Origin: Warburgia ugandensis
Lineage: Eukaryota > Streptophyta > Magnoliopsida > Canellales > Canellaceae
Direction of reading: 5' to 3'
DNA: 64,000 nucleotides
NCBI GenBank assembly: GCA_035236585.1
Contig: CP141132.1
Location: forward strand, 81,892,880-81,956,879
In this document: one piece after another, positions 1-10,310 of the stretch
Numbering within the stretch: position 1 is the first letter of the stretch
Layout of the letters: every line of letters starts with the position of its first letter
Position numbers and translations under genes: made by a program
The notes under the pieces: model-generated
Seen by the model: only the letters and a program-made list of their open reading frames with translations
What the model was told of the DNA's origin: nothing
Databases searched by the model: none

Positions 1-282
1 GTTACTGTATTTAATATAACATCGTGTTTCGTTCTGGCAAGTTTCTGGGACAAAATGCTAATGCCTCTCTGCCCTAACATCTTGTCCTCACAAGTTTCAA
101 GAGCTTCCACAATTCCATAACATGAATCTTCTCATCAAAATGTCGCTGCTTTTTGGAAACACAGATGACTCCGATATTTTAGGCATAAAATAGCTTATCT
201 TCTATGCTGGTTGCTGCATCCTCTTTCTCATACTTCTGGTAACTAGAGAAATATTTGAAGTGTGAAGTTATTTGTCATTCAT
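1..282. other. Intergenic, unassigned
   Basis: AT-rich sequence with stops in all frames. Nothing recognised on either strand. Confidence 0.4.
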
Positions 283-298
283 ATATTTTTCTTAGCTT

Positions 299-348
299 TC
301 CCCGGACCCCGTGTAGGCAGGGGCTTTGTGCACCGAGGCTGCCCTTTT
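299..348 (+). mobile_element. Au SINE, 5'-truncated remnant
   Basis: Only the last 50 bases of an Au SINE remain, from CCCCGGACCCCG to the terminal GGCTGCCCTTTT. A near-identical sequence of about 16 bases, ATATTTTTCTTAGCTT, lies immediately left (283-298) and right (348-363) with one base of length difference, which looks like the target-site duplication of a truncated insertion. The tRNA-related head with the A and B boxes is absent, so this copy could not be transcribed by Pol III from its own promoter. Confidence 0.75.
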
Positions 349-363
349 ATATTTTCTTAGCTT

Positions 364-2475
364 GTTGCCATGGGAAGATTCATAGGGCATAAACAGAACA
401 ATAACTGAACCAATTCTGTCAACTAGAAGTTGGTACAGAGCTAATGCGGAACTGATTGGCAGGAGTGTTATGGTTCAAGGGGAGCTGACATTTAGTTTTT
501 AGGAAATGTAGATGCTTCACATTCTAGATAAGAATATAGACTTGTGCTTTGGGGTCTATGCCATTCTAGATGTGGCACTTGTTGCTTGCACTTTTTGTAA
601 TGCACTTTCTTTGGGAAAAAGTTCCTTGAATTATCAAACTCAAATGAATATTCCTGGCTGGTAAAAGTGGAGTTCCCTTCATTCTTGGAGATATATCATT
701 ACTGCTGCTGATAGGAACATAAATACTGAACAGGTATTCTGCTGCACCATATGAAGTTTGCATTGAATAGAATCAGTTCATCAGACACTCCTTTCGGAAC
801 CGTGAGACTCTAGTCTCAGTTTTTCTCCTTGTAGGTGCGAGCATTACAGCGAAAGCGATTAATCTTGAATGCACTAATTGGCTAGGATAGAACCAGGTAC
901 CATTCTATCAACTCTCATTTTCATTGTTTCTTCTTTTCTCAAATTTCTAACTTGCAAAAAGATACAAAGAAGAGAACAATGTCCTGCATAAAATGATTTT
1001 TCTGTCAAGATGAGCAGAATTTCTCATGTTCTTGCCAAGTTCTTTTCTCATTTCTTATCCTTCATTGAAATTGGATATTCCCCATTTTGATAACTGAAAT
1101 TTGGCCTTGTGTTTTACTTTTGTCTCATCAATTAGAGCCACGCTAGTTGTATGCTTCTCCCCACTGACTTTCTCTTGTTGATGTTTATGGAAGTTCCTAG
1201 TATCTCTGACTAAATATCCATTCTTCCCTGGGAACACAAGGCCGAGAACACGTGTTAACTGGTTTCTTTCCTCTGTTCTGTTAGATTCCTATGACTTGTC
1301 TTTCCAAAATGTGACAAGAGAAAGAAGTAGAGAAATGGCGGTAGGAGACCTGAAGAGAATGTCGAAGATTTCCAGAGCTTGATACTGGTGTTCTTCCATG
1401 AGGCACCACCTTGGATCATGACCAGCAGTGTTACAAACCTAGGCCGGGACGAAGTGCTGCAACACGTCTCAACTCATGAACTACTGGCTCAAGCACTAGA
1501 CAACACTTCATACAAACAATACTAGGTAGTGCTAAGTAGAACTGATCCACATGCTTTTTGATCCATTAGATATCTAAAGTGGGGCAAGGTGATGAACAAG
1601 TTAAATCCTGCAAATGTGGGCTCTAGAAAATGTGATTGCTCGACACACCTCTCTTTCCGGTTACTTTAGCATTCCTCTTCTTATAAGCTAGGATCACTCC
1701 ATCAGAAATTATGGTAACAGTGGGACATTGATCCAACCGTCAATGATATCAGAACGTGCCATCTTCAGGTTATTCGATGCTCGTAATACTTACATTTGTA
1801 GTCGAGTAAGGGTGATTTGCTTATTATAATTAGATAGAGGGTAAGTGTATTTTCCTTGCCTCTAACTTGCCATGAACAACCTTTATTAGTGTCAGTCTTG
1901 AACGAGGAGCTTATAAGGGTTGAAGTCTCTGTTCATAACAGGAATTGCATCATGGGTTGTTACTGAGTAGCAGCTCCAAGTTACCATTTACAGGCACGGA
2001 AGACCGGACCGGGAAGAACTACTTGAGTGGCAGAACTTGGGAGAATCTGATGTCTGTTATTAGATGGACTAGTATTATCACATAATCATAGAGTGAAATT
2101 CCGTTTGCTTGATGACTAGGAGCGCACCATAAAGGTGAATTTTGTTTGGGGGTAAGATCATTCCCTTCCCAAAAGAGCACATGATTATCATATTACACCA
2201 TCTTAACACCATAATGAAGGCGATAAATGCATTAATATGAATAGTTGATAGTTGACCAATTATCCTTTCCAGACCCACACGTGCAATATCAGCATTACGA
2301 TCAAATTCTTTAATCTAATAAACTTATGAGTAATACCATGAAACTTTAGTAAAGAGTGATTGAGAAGAGATAACGGCATGAGTCAAGTACATCGAAAAAT
2401 CAGTTTGGCTACTTTCCCACCTAGACAATTGATAGAGAAATATTCATTTACATAGTTTTTATTTACTTAAAAAAA
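364..2475. other. Intergenic, unassigned
   Basis: About 2.1 kb without a recognisable gene. Short open stretches on the minus strand (566-763 and 1055-1237) have no motif or splice context that I recognise. Composition is AT-rich and typical of plant spacer. Confidence 0.4.
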
Positions 2476-3484
2476 AAAAAAAGCTTATGATAAAGTCCCT
2501 AGAGAGTTAACACGGTGAGGGTTGAACGGGAAAGGTGTTTCGTGAGGTTATATAGACATAATTAAGGATAGGAGTAAAAGAGTGGTATATAATATTAGGA
2601 ACACTAGCGAAGAGACTAATAATTTCACTATCACTATAGGATTGCACTAAGGACTAGTATTAAGCCCATAGCTTTTGATGTTGGTTATAGATGAGTTAAC
2701 AAAACATATGTACAAAGAAATTCCGTTGTGCATGTTAATTGCTAATGATATAGTTTTGATTGATAAAACAAGAGGGTATAAACATAAAGCTAGAGTTACA
2801 GAGAGATGCTATAGAGCTTAAAGGAATTAAAATTGACCAAACTAAGATAAAATAAAATTTTAGTAAGTAGAGGAGTAAGACTAAAGCACCAGCAAAGATT
2901 GTTAACCAAGAAGTTATCCAAAAAAACTTACATTGATACTTGAGATCGATAATTCACAAAAGCAGAGAGATTGAGAAGGATATTATCCAAAGAATCTAAG
3001 TGGTTTAGAACAAATCGAGATCAACAGTTGCTACTCAAACTGAAAGAAAAATTCGTTAAGAAGGTTGTAAAGCCCACCATAGTTTATAGATCAAAGTGTT
3101 GGGCAATTAATAAACAACATGCACATAAGATAAGTGCAGCCATGAGAATCCTAAGAATGGCAAGATAAGAAAGGACAAAATTAGAAATGAAAACAATAAA
3201 AGAAACTTGGGAGTGTCACTAATAGGCAACAAGATAAAGAAAGGTAGACTTAGATAGTTTGACATGTCCAACAGAGACCAAAAATGACATCGATGATCCA
3301 AGTTGAAGGTTCTAAAGGGCAGGGTGAAGGCCCAAAGGAAGGTAGATAAAAATAGTGAGAAAATATTTTAAAAATTTTAGACTAAATAAAGCTATACCAC
3401 GTAATAGAGGAGATTGGAAGAATAAGATTCGTGTGGCCTACCCCTAATCATGATAAGGCCTAAATGACAATGATAATGATGACA
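2476..3484 (+). mobile_element. RTE-clade LINE, 5'-truncated and decayed
   Basis: Non-LTR retrotransposon remnant. It begins inside the reverse transcriptase at the residues KAYDKVPREL, directly after an A15 tract, and continues through the RT and the C-terminal region, where a fragment reads YRSKCWAINKQHAHKISAA. It ends in a GATAATGATGA tail typical of plant RTE elements. Many stops and indels break the frame, and the catalytic box reads ANDIVL instead of FADDIVL, so no active enzyme is possible. It aligns along its length with the better-preserved minus-strand copy at 10311-12760. Confidence 0.85.
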
Positions 3485-3884
3485 TATAAAATTAATCCTC
3501 TGACTTGGATGATTGCATATTTGATTAGTAGCATAATACCATACACTTTTCTTGCTAATCAACTATTCACTGTACTATACAGCAATCTGTAGAGTGTCAG
3601 TTAATAATAAATCAGTTGACATACAATTAAGGAACATCAAAAACAGTAAGAGTTTACGTAATGTAGAACAACGTAAACAATCAAAATCCTTGATTACACA
3701 TAATCTGAAGGCTTAAGAAGAATGGAAATGTCTAAATCTTTTGAGTGCCGATAGCACGACAGGAGTGGGATCTATCCTGCTAACTAGCTTCAAAATTTGA
3801 TCTAAAGAGCCTTCAAAACCATGTCAATAAAATAAAACCATCAAATTCCAGCAAAACATGAGTAAAACCGAAAATCTAAAATAG

Positions 3885-4040
3885 CCTTCCAGCCCAGTGG
3901 TGGAATTGCACATAGGTGATTGGTTCGAGTTTGTTGTCTACCTTCCGCTAGGGCTAGTGAGATGTACATCCTGTAGATAAGTCTATCAGATATGGCCTAA
4001 GGCTTGTGCCCCAAAATCAAGTTACCCCCAGGGTTTTCAG
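3885..4040 (+). repeat. Possible tRNA-derived SINE relic
   Basis: An A-box-like AGCCCAGTGG (3891-3900) and a B-box-like GGTTCGAGTTT (3922-3932) lie 31 bases apart, the spacing of internal Pol III promoters in tRNA genes. The rest does not fold into a convincing tRNA cloverleaf and it is not an Au SINE. I see no second copy here, so the family is unassigned and the call is tentative. Confidence 0.35.
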
Positions 4041-4786
4041 GCAAACTTAGTCAATAGATTGTTCATATTGCTTCTGCTAGGTGTAAGCCAAAGCAGTAGT
4101 GGATTAACTGATGCATGTTTGCCTACAGTCTCGTTTACTACAAGAATATGGTACCGAAAACCAGTAATCACCTGAAACCAGTCAAAAGTTCCTCAAGAAT
4201 CCAGTTTACAAGCCAGAACACGTAAATCCAAAATCAAGATCGAATAGGCTCATGTTGCACCTTTTTCTCATATATGACTATCACATCCTTAACTGCCCAT
4301 GAGGCTGCATATCCCCTCAAATCCATCGGAAGTAAGATTGGTATATATTTAACTAAATAACGCGTCGCATCATGTATCTTGAAGAACATTATCTCGATCT
4401 TGACAGAAACCAGCAACCACTATAGTATTAAAAAACACTATGTCTCTTGACAGAAACCAACTCTGATTGGACACACTGAAACCACTACAAAACATTAATT
4501 AATCATAACAAAACACTGCGCTTCATTTGTTGACACAATGTAAATGCACCACAAGTTTCATCCAGTAAATAGTCCATTAAACAAACATCAGCAAGCATGA
4601 AAACATTATCCTTTTGACAAACCTGAAAACAGTACTCTATCTTCAAGAAAAGAGAAACTCCAGCAGATACCATAGCCTTAGGAGCCAAGAAATATAACTA
4701 CCATATACCAAAATCCAAGCTACTTCAATGGATGGAAATGTCTGCCAGGAACGAGCAATCTATTCTACCAATGAGAGACACACCTT

Positions 4787-5010
4787 TTCTAGCCACCAAA
4801 AAGCTAGAAGACCTTCGGCCAACCTCCTGATTCAATCCTAATCCTGGTACCACACACATCCATGTGAACACAAGGTCACTCCAGAATGCCTATTGACTCA
4901 TCTACCAAATGTACTCGCCGTTTCCAGCCACCACAAGGCTAGAAGACCTTTTGGCGAACCTCTCATTTCAATCCTAATCACGATACTGTACATTTCCATG
5001 TGAAGTTGTA
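4787..5010. repeat. Imperfect direct repeat, about 135 bp period
   Basis: The stretch starting AGCCACCAAAAAGCTAGAAG (4791) recurs as AGCCACCACAAGGCTAGAAG (4926) and continues through matching CAATCCTAATC and CCATGTGAA blocks. This is a local tandem duplication with no coding meaning that I can see. Confidence 0.7.
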
Positions 5011-5458
5011 AGCACAAATCGACACATCTAACTAGTGTAATGTTCAGAGTAGACGTCCTAAAAGGGTTATCACTTAATTGTAGGAAGTACTCAAAATTCC
5101 ATACAAGGACAGGAGTAGAATACATAGCCCTGACCTTCCTTAGTTTGGTTTAGTTTAAAAGGCTGTCAAGGGTTGAAGCAGACAAGACTAAGAATGCTAC
5201 AGTTAAACTGCAGCACATCCTCAATTTCTAAAACAAGACCAAAACAGCTTCCTAATACCTTCCACAGAAACCAAAAGAAAAATCTAGGCAATAAAAACCA
5301 GTACGTTGAATTATCACTACTAAAAATTGATCCTCCATAAAAAGAACAACATCTAATGCTCACCAAACAAGGTCCAAAACTGGTTTACTAGAATTCATGA
5401 AATTCAGACTGAAACAAAGCATTAAGTTTACACCCCAAAATTCCTCCTCCTCCCTCAT

Positions 5459-6962
5459 CTAAAATGAAGCAGATGCAGCAGCCTTCTTCCTTGGAGCTGC
5501 TTGAGTCCCTGAAAATAGAAAAATAAGCAATGTAAGGAAATAACACTATAACAAACCCATTAGCAGAAACTAGTACAAAGTAAACAAACATTGAAGAACA
5601 AATTGGTCAACAACATCAAAGCACTAACTAAAGGGTCTGTTTGGCACAGAAATAACAAACAGATAGATAAACTTATTCATGGTTACTCATTTATCTGCAC
5701 TACTGGCAACCCAAAACATGGATAGTATCATTCAAATATAGATAGAATAACTCTAAGAGTGGGTTGCTTGTTTTAGCTATGATTTTACAGATAAAAATAG
5801 CAGGGTACAAAATAAGGACATGGTAATGATCTAACTTTGCTACTGGCAATCTAAAGCATCCGAGCACTAGCTAAAGTGTCTGTTTGGCACAGGAATAACC
5901 AATAGCTGGATGAACTTTCATGGTTACTCATTCACTTTTGCTACGGGAACCTAAAACATAGATAAAATATCATTCAAGTACAGATGTAAAACAACCCTAA
6001 AATTTTGGGCTGTTTGGTTTAGTTATATTTTTACTGAAGCAAATAGCAGGGTACACACTCAGTATCCATGGTAGTGATCTAGCCTTCCCACTGGTAACCT
6101 AAAACATGGATCATATTCTTCAAATATCGATATAATAACTCTAGAGGGTGTTAGGGATTCTAGAGATGGAGTGAGCTGACTTGAGATAAGAACAGTGGAC
6201 CATATCACTATTATTGGTTCTTCATGAGATAAAGTGATATCTATTCATCTCACAGTCAGTGGTGCTTGAGATGGAAACCATCTTATTTTAGATCACTGCT
6301 AAGTCAAATTTTCAATCATCTCACTTCATCTCGTGCAACCTTTGGGTCATAGTAACCTAGATTTTCCTTATCTCATCTCAAGCACCACTAACCCCATCTA
6401 TGATTTTTGGTTGCTTGTTTTAGCTATGTTTTACCGATCTGCACAGTACAGAATCACTATCCATGGATGATTCAATCAACAAACAGCAAATGGAATCTCT
6501 TTAAATTGGAAAAAATGAGAAAAAAATCTTTACCTTCTCTGAACCCGCTCTTGAATCTGCGAGGAACATGACGGAGATACCTCATCCTACCAGTTCCAGT
6601 CGTCTTCCTACGAATCGCCTTCACACTCCAATTATCTACATTTTTTGCATTAAAACGCCACCAAAATTAGTAAAGGAATGATTTTTCGTAAGATTCAGAA
6701 GGAGAAGAATAGATCTGAGAGAAGATTTGCTAACATTTGCGGATTCTCGCAGCAGGATAACCGCAAGCAGCACATCTGCTCTTCTGGAGGTGGAAGCTGC
6801 GGCGACCGCAACGAACGCAGAGGGTGTGGGTTTTGTTCCTCCTCTTACCAAAGCTTCCTGTACCCTTACCCTGTTTGTCAGAAGAAGAAAATCCAGGTTT
6901 TAGCAGTTGAATCTAAGGGCAAGAAGGGAGAAGAGGAAATTAGGGTTTTAGAGGCTTACCAT
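5459..6962 (-). CDS. 60S ribosomal protein eL37, four exons
   Basis: Small zinc-binding protein of the large ribosomal subunit. Coding exons run in the order 6960-6962 (ATG only), 6735-6870, 6534-6635 and 5459-5508. Every intron starts GT and ends AG, and the exons sum to 291 bp, giving 96 residues, normal for plant eL37. The start is fixed by the [19 protein letters not shown] beginning. Zinc ligands are C19, C22, C34 and C37 (CVRC and CAAC). The exon joins rebuild the conserved [20 protein letters not shown] and [17 protein letters not shown] stretches without a break, so the gene looks intact. A telo-box lies in intron 1, as is common in plant ribosomal protein genes. Intron 3 (5509-6533) is enlarged by tandem repeats and a MITE. 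Assignment is firm; expression is not shown by sequence. Confidence 0.96.
5625..6480. repeat. Tandem repeat of about 242 bp in eL37 intron 3
   Basis: Two near-full copies begin GTCTGTTTGGCACAG near 5636 and 5878. Each carries TTACTCATTYAYYTTTGC, a GGNTGNTTGNTTTAGNTAT block (5763, 6007) and ATAGCAGGGTACA. A third partial unit (about 6060-6480) is split by a 262-bp MITE. The GGGTCTGTTTGGCA start resembles a Tourist or hAT terminal repeat, so the unit may itself be an old MITE. Confidence 0.75.
6147..6409. mobile_element. MITE with AGTGGTGCTTGAGATGAGAT-like inverted repeats
   Basis: An insertion inside the third intron repeat unit: the uninterrupted units at 5750 and 5995 run straight from the AACTCTA block to the GGTTGCTTG block. 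Its 3' part carries ATCTCATCTCAAGCACCACT, the inverse of the AGTGGTGCTTGAGATG motif near 6255, and its ends pair imperfectly as GATGG...CTTGAGATAAG. Related motifs recur at 21100-21420. The superfamily is not determined. Confidence 0.6.
6940..6948 (-). promoter_or_regulatory. Telo-box AAACCCTAA in eL37 intron 1
   Basis: The minus strand reads AAACCCTAA a few bases after the intron 1 donor. This is the element usually found near the transcription start of plant ribosomal protein genes, where it supports co-ordinated expression in dividing cells. Function here is inferred from position and motif only. Confidence 0.6.
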
Positions 6963-6999
6963 TTTCTCTCGGTTGCTGGGAAACCCTCGCTGCGGTCTG

Positions 7000-7786
7000 C
7001 TGGGAACTGACTTGCGGTTTTATGTTGGCGGAGTTCTAGGGCTACGGAGCGCATGCTACAGTTCGTTTGCGCAATTGGCTGTTTGGTATCCGATACAAAA
7101 ATCAGGATATAGCTATTGCGGGATAGTGATTGGAGGAATGCTCAGTACACACCCTTGTGAGGTCTGTTTAAAGAGGCTGAACTGCTCGTTTCTTTTCTTT
7201 TCTTTTCTTTTTTTCTTTTTCTTTTTTCCAAAGGAAAAAGCACAACTTAAAACTATAACCAAGCATATTTCAAAGAGACAAGTCGTTGGTGAAAGATTTC
7301 TTTAGTTACTGAGAGAAAATTACAACATTAGAGGAAAACTAGGTATTAAGGATAAATACACATTAACTAAAGAAAGAAGCAAGAAGAGAACAGTTTTGGT
7401 TGCTTAGAGAGAAAAATAAAGTTTAAAAGAAAAGGAAAAAATTGAGATTTTTTTATAAGATAATAACAAAGGTTCTATTTTATTTTATTTTTTTTTTAGA
7501 TTTTTTATAAAATAAAATCCTACTAAGTTAATAGAATTTTTTTTGTCAAGGCTATTAATTAATCCGACTTTTTTTACTATATTATATTAACCATCCATTG
7601 AATGTGTTGAAGTAGTGCACTGACTGCCCCCTAGTCAATCAAACGACTGAATATTGGTAAGAATGATTTCTAATGCATGGAAATCTCAGCTAGATGCCCA
7701 AGTGGGGGCAATCAATCATCCTCTAGTTCAAGAAGAAAGAAAGGAATTCACCCTTTTATTTATTTATGGTATAAAACTTTCTTGCA
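7000..7786. other. eL37 upstream region and AT-rich spacer
   Basis: Probable eL37 5'UTR and promoter lie just right of 6962 but no clear TATA box was found. The rest is AT-rich with T/C-rich runs near 7195-7230 and no gene. Confidence 0.4.
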
Positions 7787-8008
7787 GATCTAAGCCATTC
7801 ATCATATTAAGAATGGCTTAGATAGACTAGAGATTAACTTTCTTACTTTTAGATGTTTTTCGCCTACGTTTTTTAAGGTCCAAAGTCATGACCATCCATT
7901 TTCATTAATTTTTCCAAGACTTAAATCAAGGGTTGAGGGTATTCCAAATGCATTGATTTCTGGTGGATTACCTATTTTTCTATTCAAAACATGATGAATG
8001 GCTTAGAT
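7787..8008. mobile_element. 222-bp MITE, copy 1
   Basis: The ends form a perfect 18-base inverted repeat: ATCTAAGCCATTCATCAT (7788-7805) and ATGATGAATGGCTTAGAT (7991-8008). The interior is AT-rich with no coding capacity. A second copy with identical span (222 bp) lies at 58847-59068. This is a non-autonomous DNA transposon structure; the superfamily is unassigned because no clear target duplication is seen. Confidence 0.7.
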
Positions 8009-8398
8009 GTACACTAGCAAGCATGTTGGCTACCTTGTTTTCCAATGCAATATTACTTATAGTTCCTTTGCTGTTGCTAGCCCGTGGAATTTGTTTAATT
8101 TTTCCTTGCTAAACAAAGGCAACCTGGTGAATAAGCTGCCTAGGAACCACAAAAGGTATATGGTAAGCAATTTTACCTTGCATTTTCCTTACTAAATATG
8201 AATCAATATAGTAGCTAACAACATCAGTCTAGTGAAGTACTTTTTCTGAATCCACTTCTTCTGTATCTTGGGATAATGGGCTATTTTCCCCTTTGCTGCT
8301 TCTTTGTTTCTGTTCTTTACTTGAAGTACTTACCAAGGCTTGAGAAGGTTCCACTTCATATCAAGTCAACACATATTTCTTGCATGATCTTTGAGCAG

Positions 8399-9525
8399 GC
8401 TGAAAAATATGTGGAGTTGGATAGCACTTTTAGCAATGAGCAGAAGAGGCTTAGGAAGTTTCTCAAAGTTGCTTGCGGGCTGAACAATGCAGCAAGCAAA
8501 CCTTAAGTTGAAGGAGTTTAGACAAGCTGCTAGTCTGTGCTCAAAGGTAACTGGACCACAATAGCAACAATTTGTGTAATACTAGAGTTACCATGTCTCT
8601 CTATTTAAAGAAGCTCTACAAGTTGTTGGAAAGGATTTATGGATTCTATATGCAGTAGAACAGACTGAACACGCCATCAAAGTGTCAGACTTTCAGAATT
8701 ATACATTCTTCTAGATTTGCACTTCTGTTTTGTCATTGTTTTGGATTCACATCAGCTTTTGTTTTGATTGGTGGGGTGTTGAGACCGTGTTGCATTCGTC
8801 TCAATTGTTATATCCTACCTGTGGAAATATGGACATTGAGACTTCAACCACCATTCAGCTTCAGAGATTTATCTGAGTTCTTAGTAACCTTGCGTCTGAA
8901 CTTTTCCTTCTATATTCAGGTATTACAGTTAGAACCTCACAACTTGAAGGCGCATTCCCAGAGGGCTGAAGCTTACATAGAGACAACTGATCTGAACGAA
9001 GCAGAACTGGAAAGAAGATCTAGAGATTGACACAAATAATGGTTTAGTATTTAAATGTATTAGCTTTGTAGATTGTTAACTCAGTTAATTGAAAATGGTT
9101 CAGTGCATGCACTTTCTCCGGTTTTGCTTTCTACTAACAGAATATGATGCACTAAAATTTAGGATGCTCTTTTGTTCATCCCAATATGTGTAAATTCCAA
9201 CACATATATCAATTTTGTTTCCTTTTCCCTGTTGACTTATCGATTATAAAGGACCAATCTTGATTTTCCATTTTAGAGGCTCCAGGAGTTCTGTCACCTT
9301 CTAAAGAAGACATGCCGGTTGCAGTTTTGTTTTCGATGGATAGTATGCATACAACTCCTCATTTGCTTGACATAGGATGTGTTTTCTCTGCATTTGCAGC
9401 AAAGTGACTTTACTGCTTGACAAACCCAAGAAATTGCAGTCTTACTACGACAAAAAGAAATCCAAACTTTATTCAAGTATGTTGTCAAAGCTGAGAGTCT
9501 GAATATGTTCGAAAGAAATGAAGTC
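8399..9525 (+). pseudogene. FKBP62/FKBP65-like C-terminal TPR pseudogene
   Basis: Relic of a multidomain peptidyl-prolyl isomerase (plant ROF1/ROF2 type), whose TPR domain normally binds HSP90. Exon-like block 1 (8399-8546) follows a TTTGAGCAG acceptor and reads AEKYVELDSTFSNEQKR then LKVACGLNNAA; one extra A near 8500 shifts the frame before NLKLKEFRQAASLCSK and a GT donor. Block 2 (8920 to about 9042) follows TATATTCAG and reads VLQLEPHNLKAHSQRAEAYI, then shifts again before LEIDTNN. A later remnant near 9462-9520 reads YDKKKSKLYSSMLSKL, matching the family tail. Introns are kept, so this is a decayed duplicate and not a retrocopy. The isomerase domains are absent, so no product is expected. 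Confidence 0.8.
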
Positions 9526-9544
9526 CTCCATAATATGACAACCA

Positions 9545-10160
9545 AATAGAGAAAGCTGGGAAGGGAATGGGTCTAGAATCAACAGAACCTGAATATGTCA
9601 GGGAAGTCCGTTTCTATCAGTACAGTTCTTACATTTTACTAATGTAATTCAGCGACTGTCTATGGCTTGTTTGTATTATATCTTTGCTTTCTTCATAGGT
9701 TTAATTGCAAAATTAGTGAGAGCATCTGGTCTTCTTTTATGGTGTTTGTTCTTGCTCTTGGTAAGTAAGCTGGTTGAGTTATCCACAGTATCGTTTTCAC
9801 AGAAAATGGAGTTCTGGACGTGGGTCTAAGGAAATTGTGTGTGCGTTACTCCTGGGAAATCTCAATGCTACTAACAGCATTTTGAAATCCAAACACCAAC
9901 TAAGAATGAGGGAAGGACTTCTGGCATATCATCGTTTGTAAGTCATGGTTCATCTCCCCCTTTGCATCATTCAGTGAGTCTTTCCCATTGGCTTGATTGA
10001 ATGCTTAGGCTTGACAACTCAGCACTGGCTTGGTTGTCGTTGTCATAGTGGATTCCATTTCTTCGATATGCGATGTCCAAGAACACATGGATCAAATTCT
10101 TAGTCTTAATGAAAGCCTTTTACATCTGTGGAACATTTACACACTAAACTATCTGCAGCT
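9545..10160. other. Spacer after FKBP pseudogene
   Basis: No recognised gene or repeat. It may include decayed downstream sequence of the FKBP pseudogene but I cannot match it. Confidence 0.35.
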
Positions 10161-10164
10161 GTGC

Positions 10165-10310
10165 CAACAAATGTCTATCATAGCTGGTAGCAGACAAATC
10201 AGCATCTCCTCTGAAATGACTTGGTACCAGATTTGAGTCGCCGCTTTCCCCTTGGTCAAGGATTAGATTTAGGAGTGAGTGTGAGTAAATTGCCTTGTAA
10301 TTCTTTGCTT
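10165..10310 (-). repeat. Unassigned tRNA-like dispersed repeat, copy 1
   Basis: On the plus strand TTGGTACCAGATTTGAGTCG precedes CGCTTTCCCCTTGG and AGATTTAGGAGTGAGTGTGA. The same series recurs, mostly in the other orientation, at 37256, 52080, 53350 and 60668. The ATTTGAGTC stretch sits where a Pol III B box (GGTTCGANTCC) would be. This copy abuts the 3' end of the RTE LINE at 10311. Confidence 0.55.
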
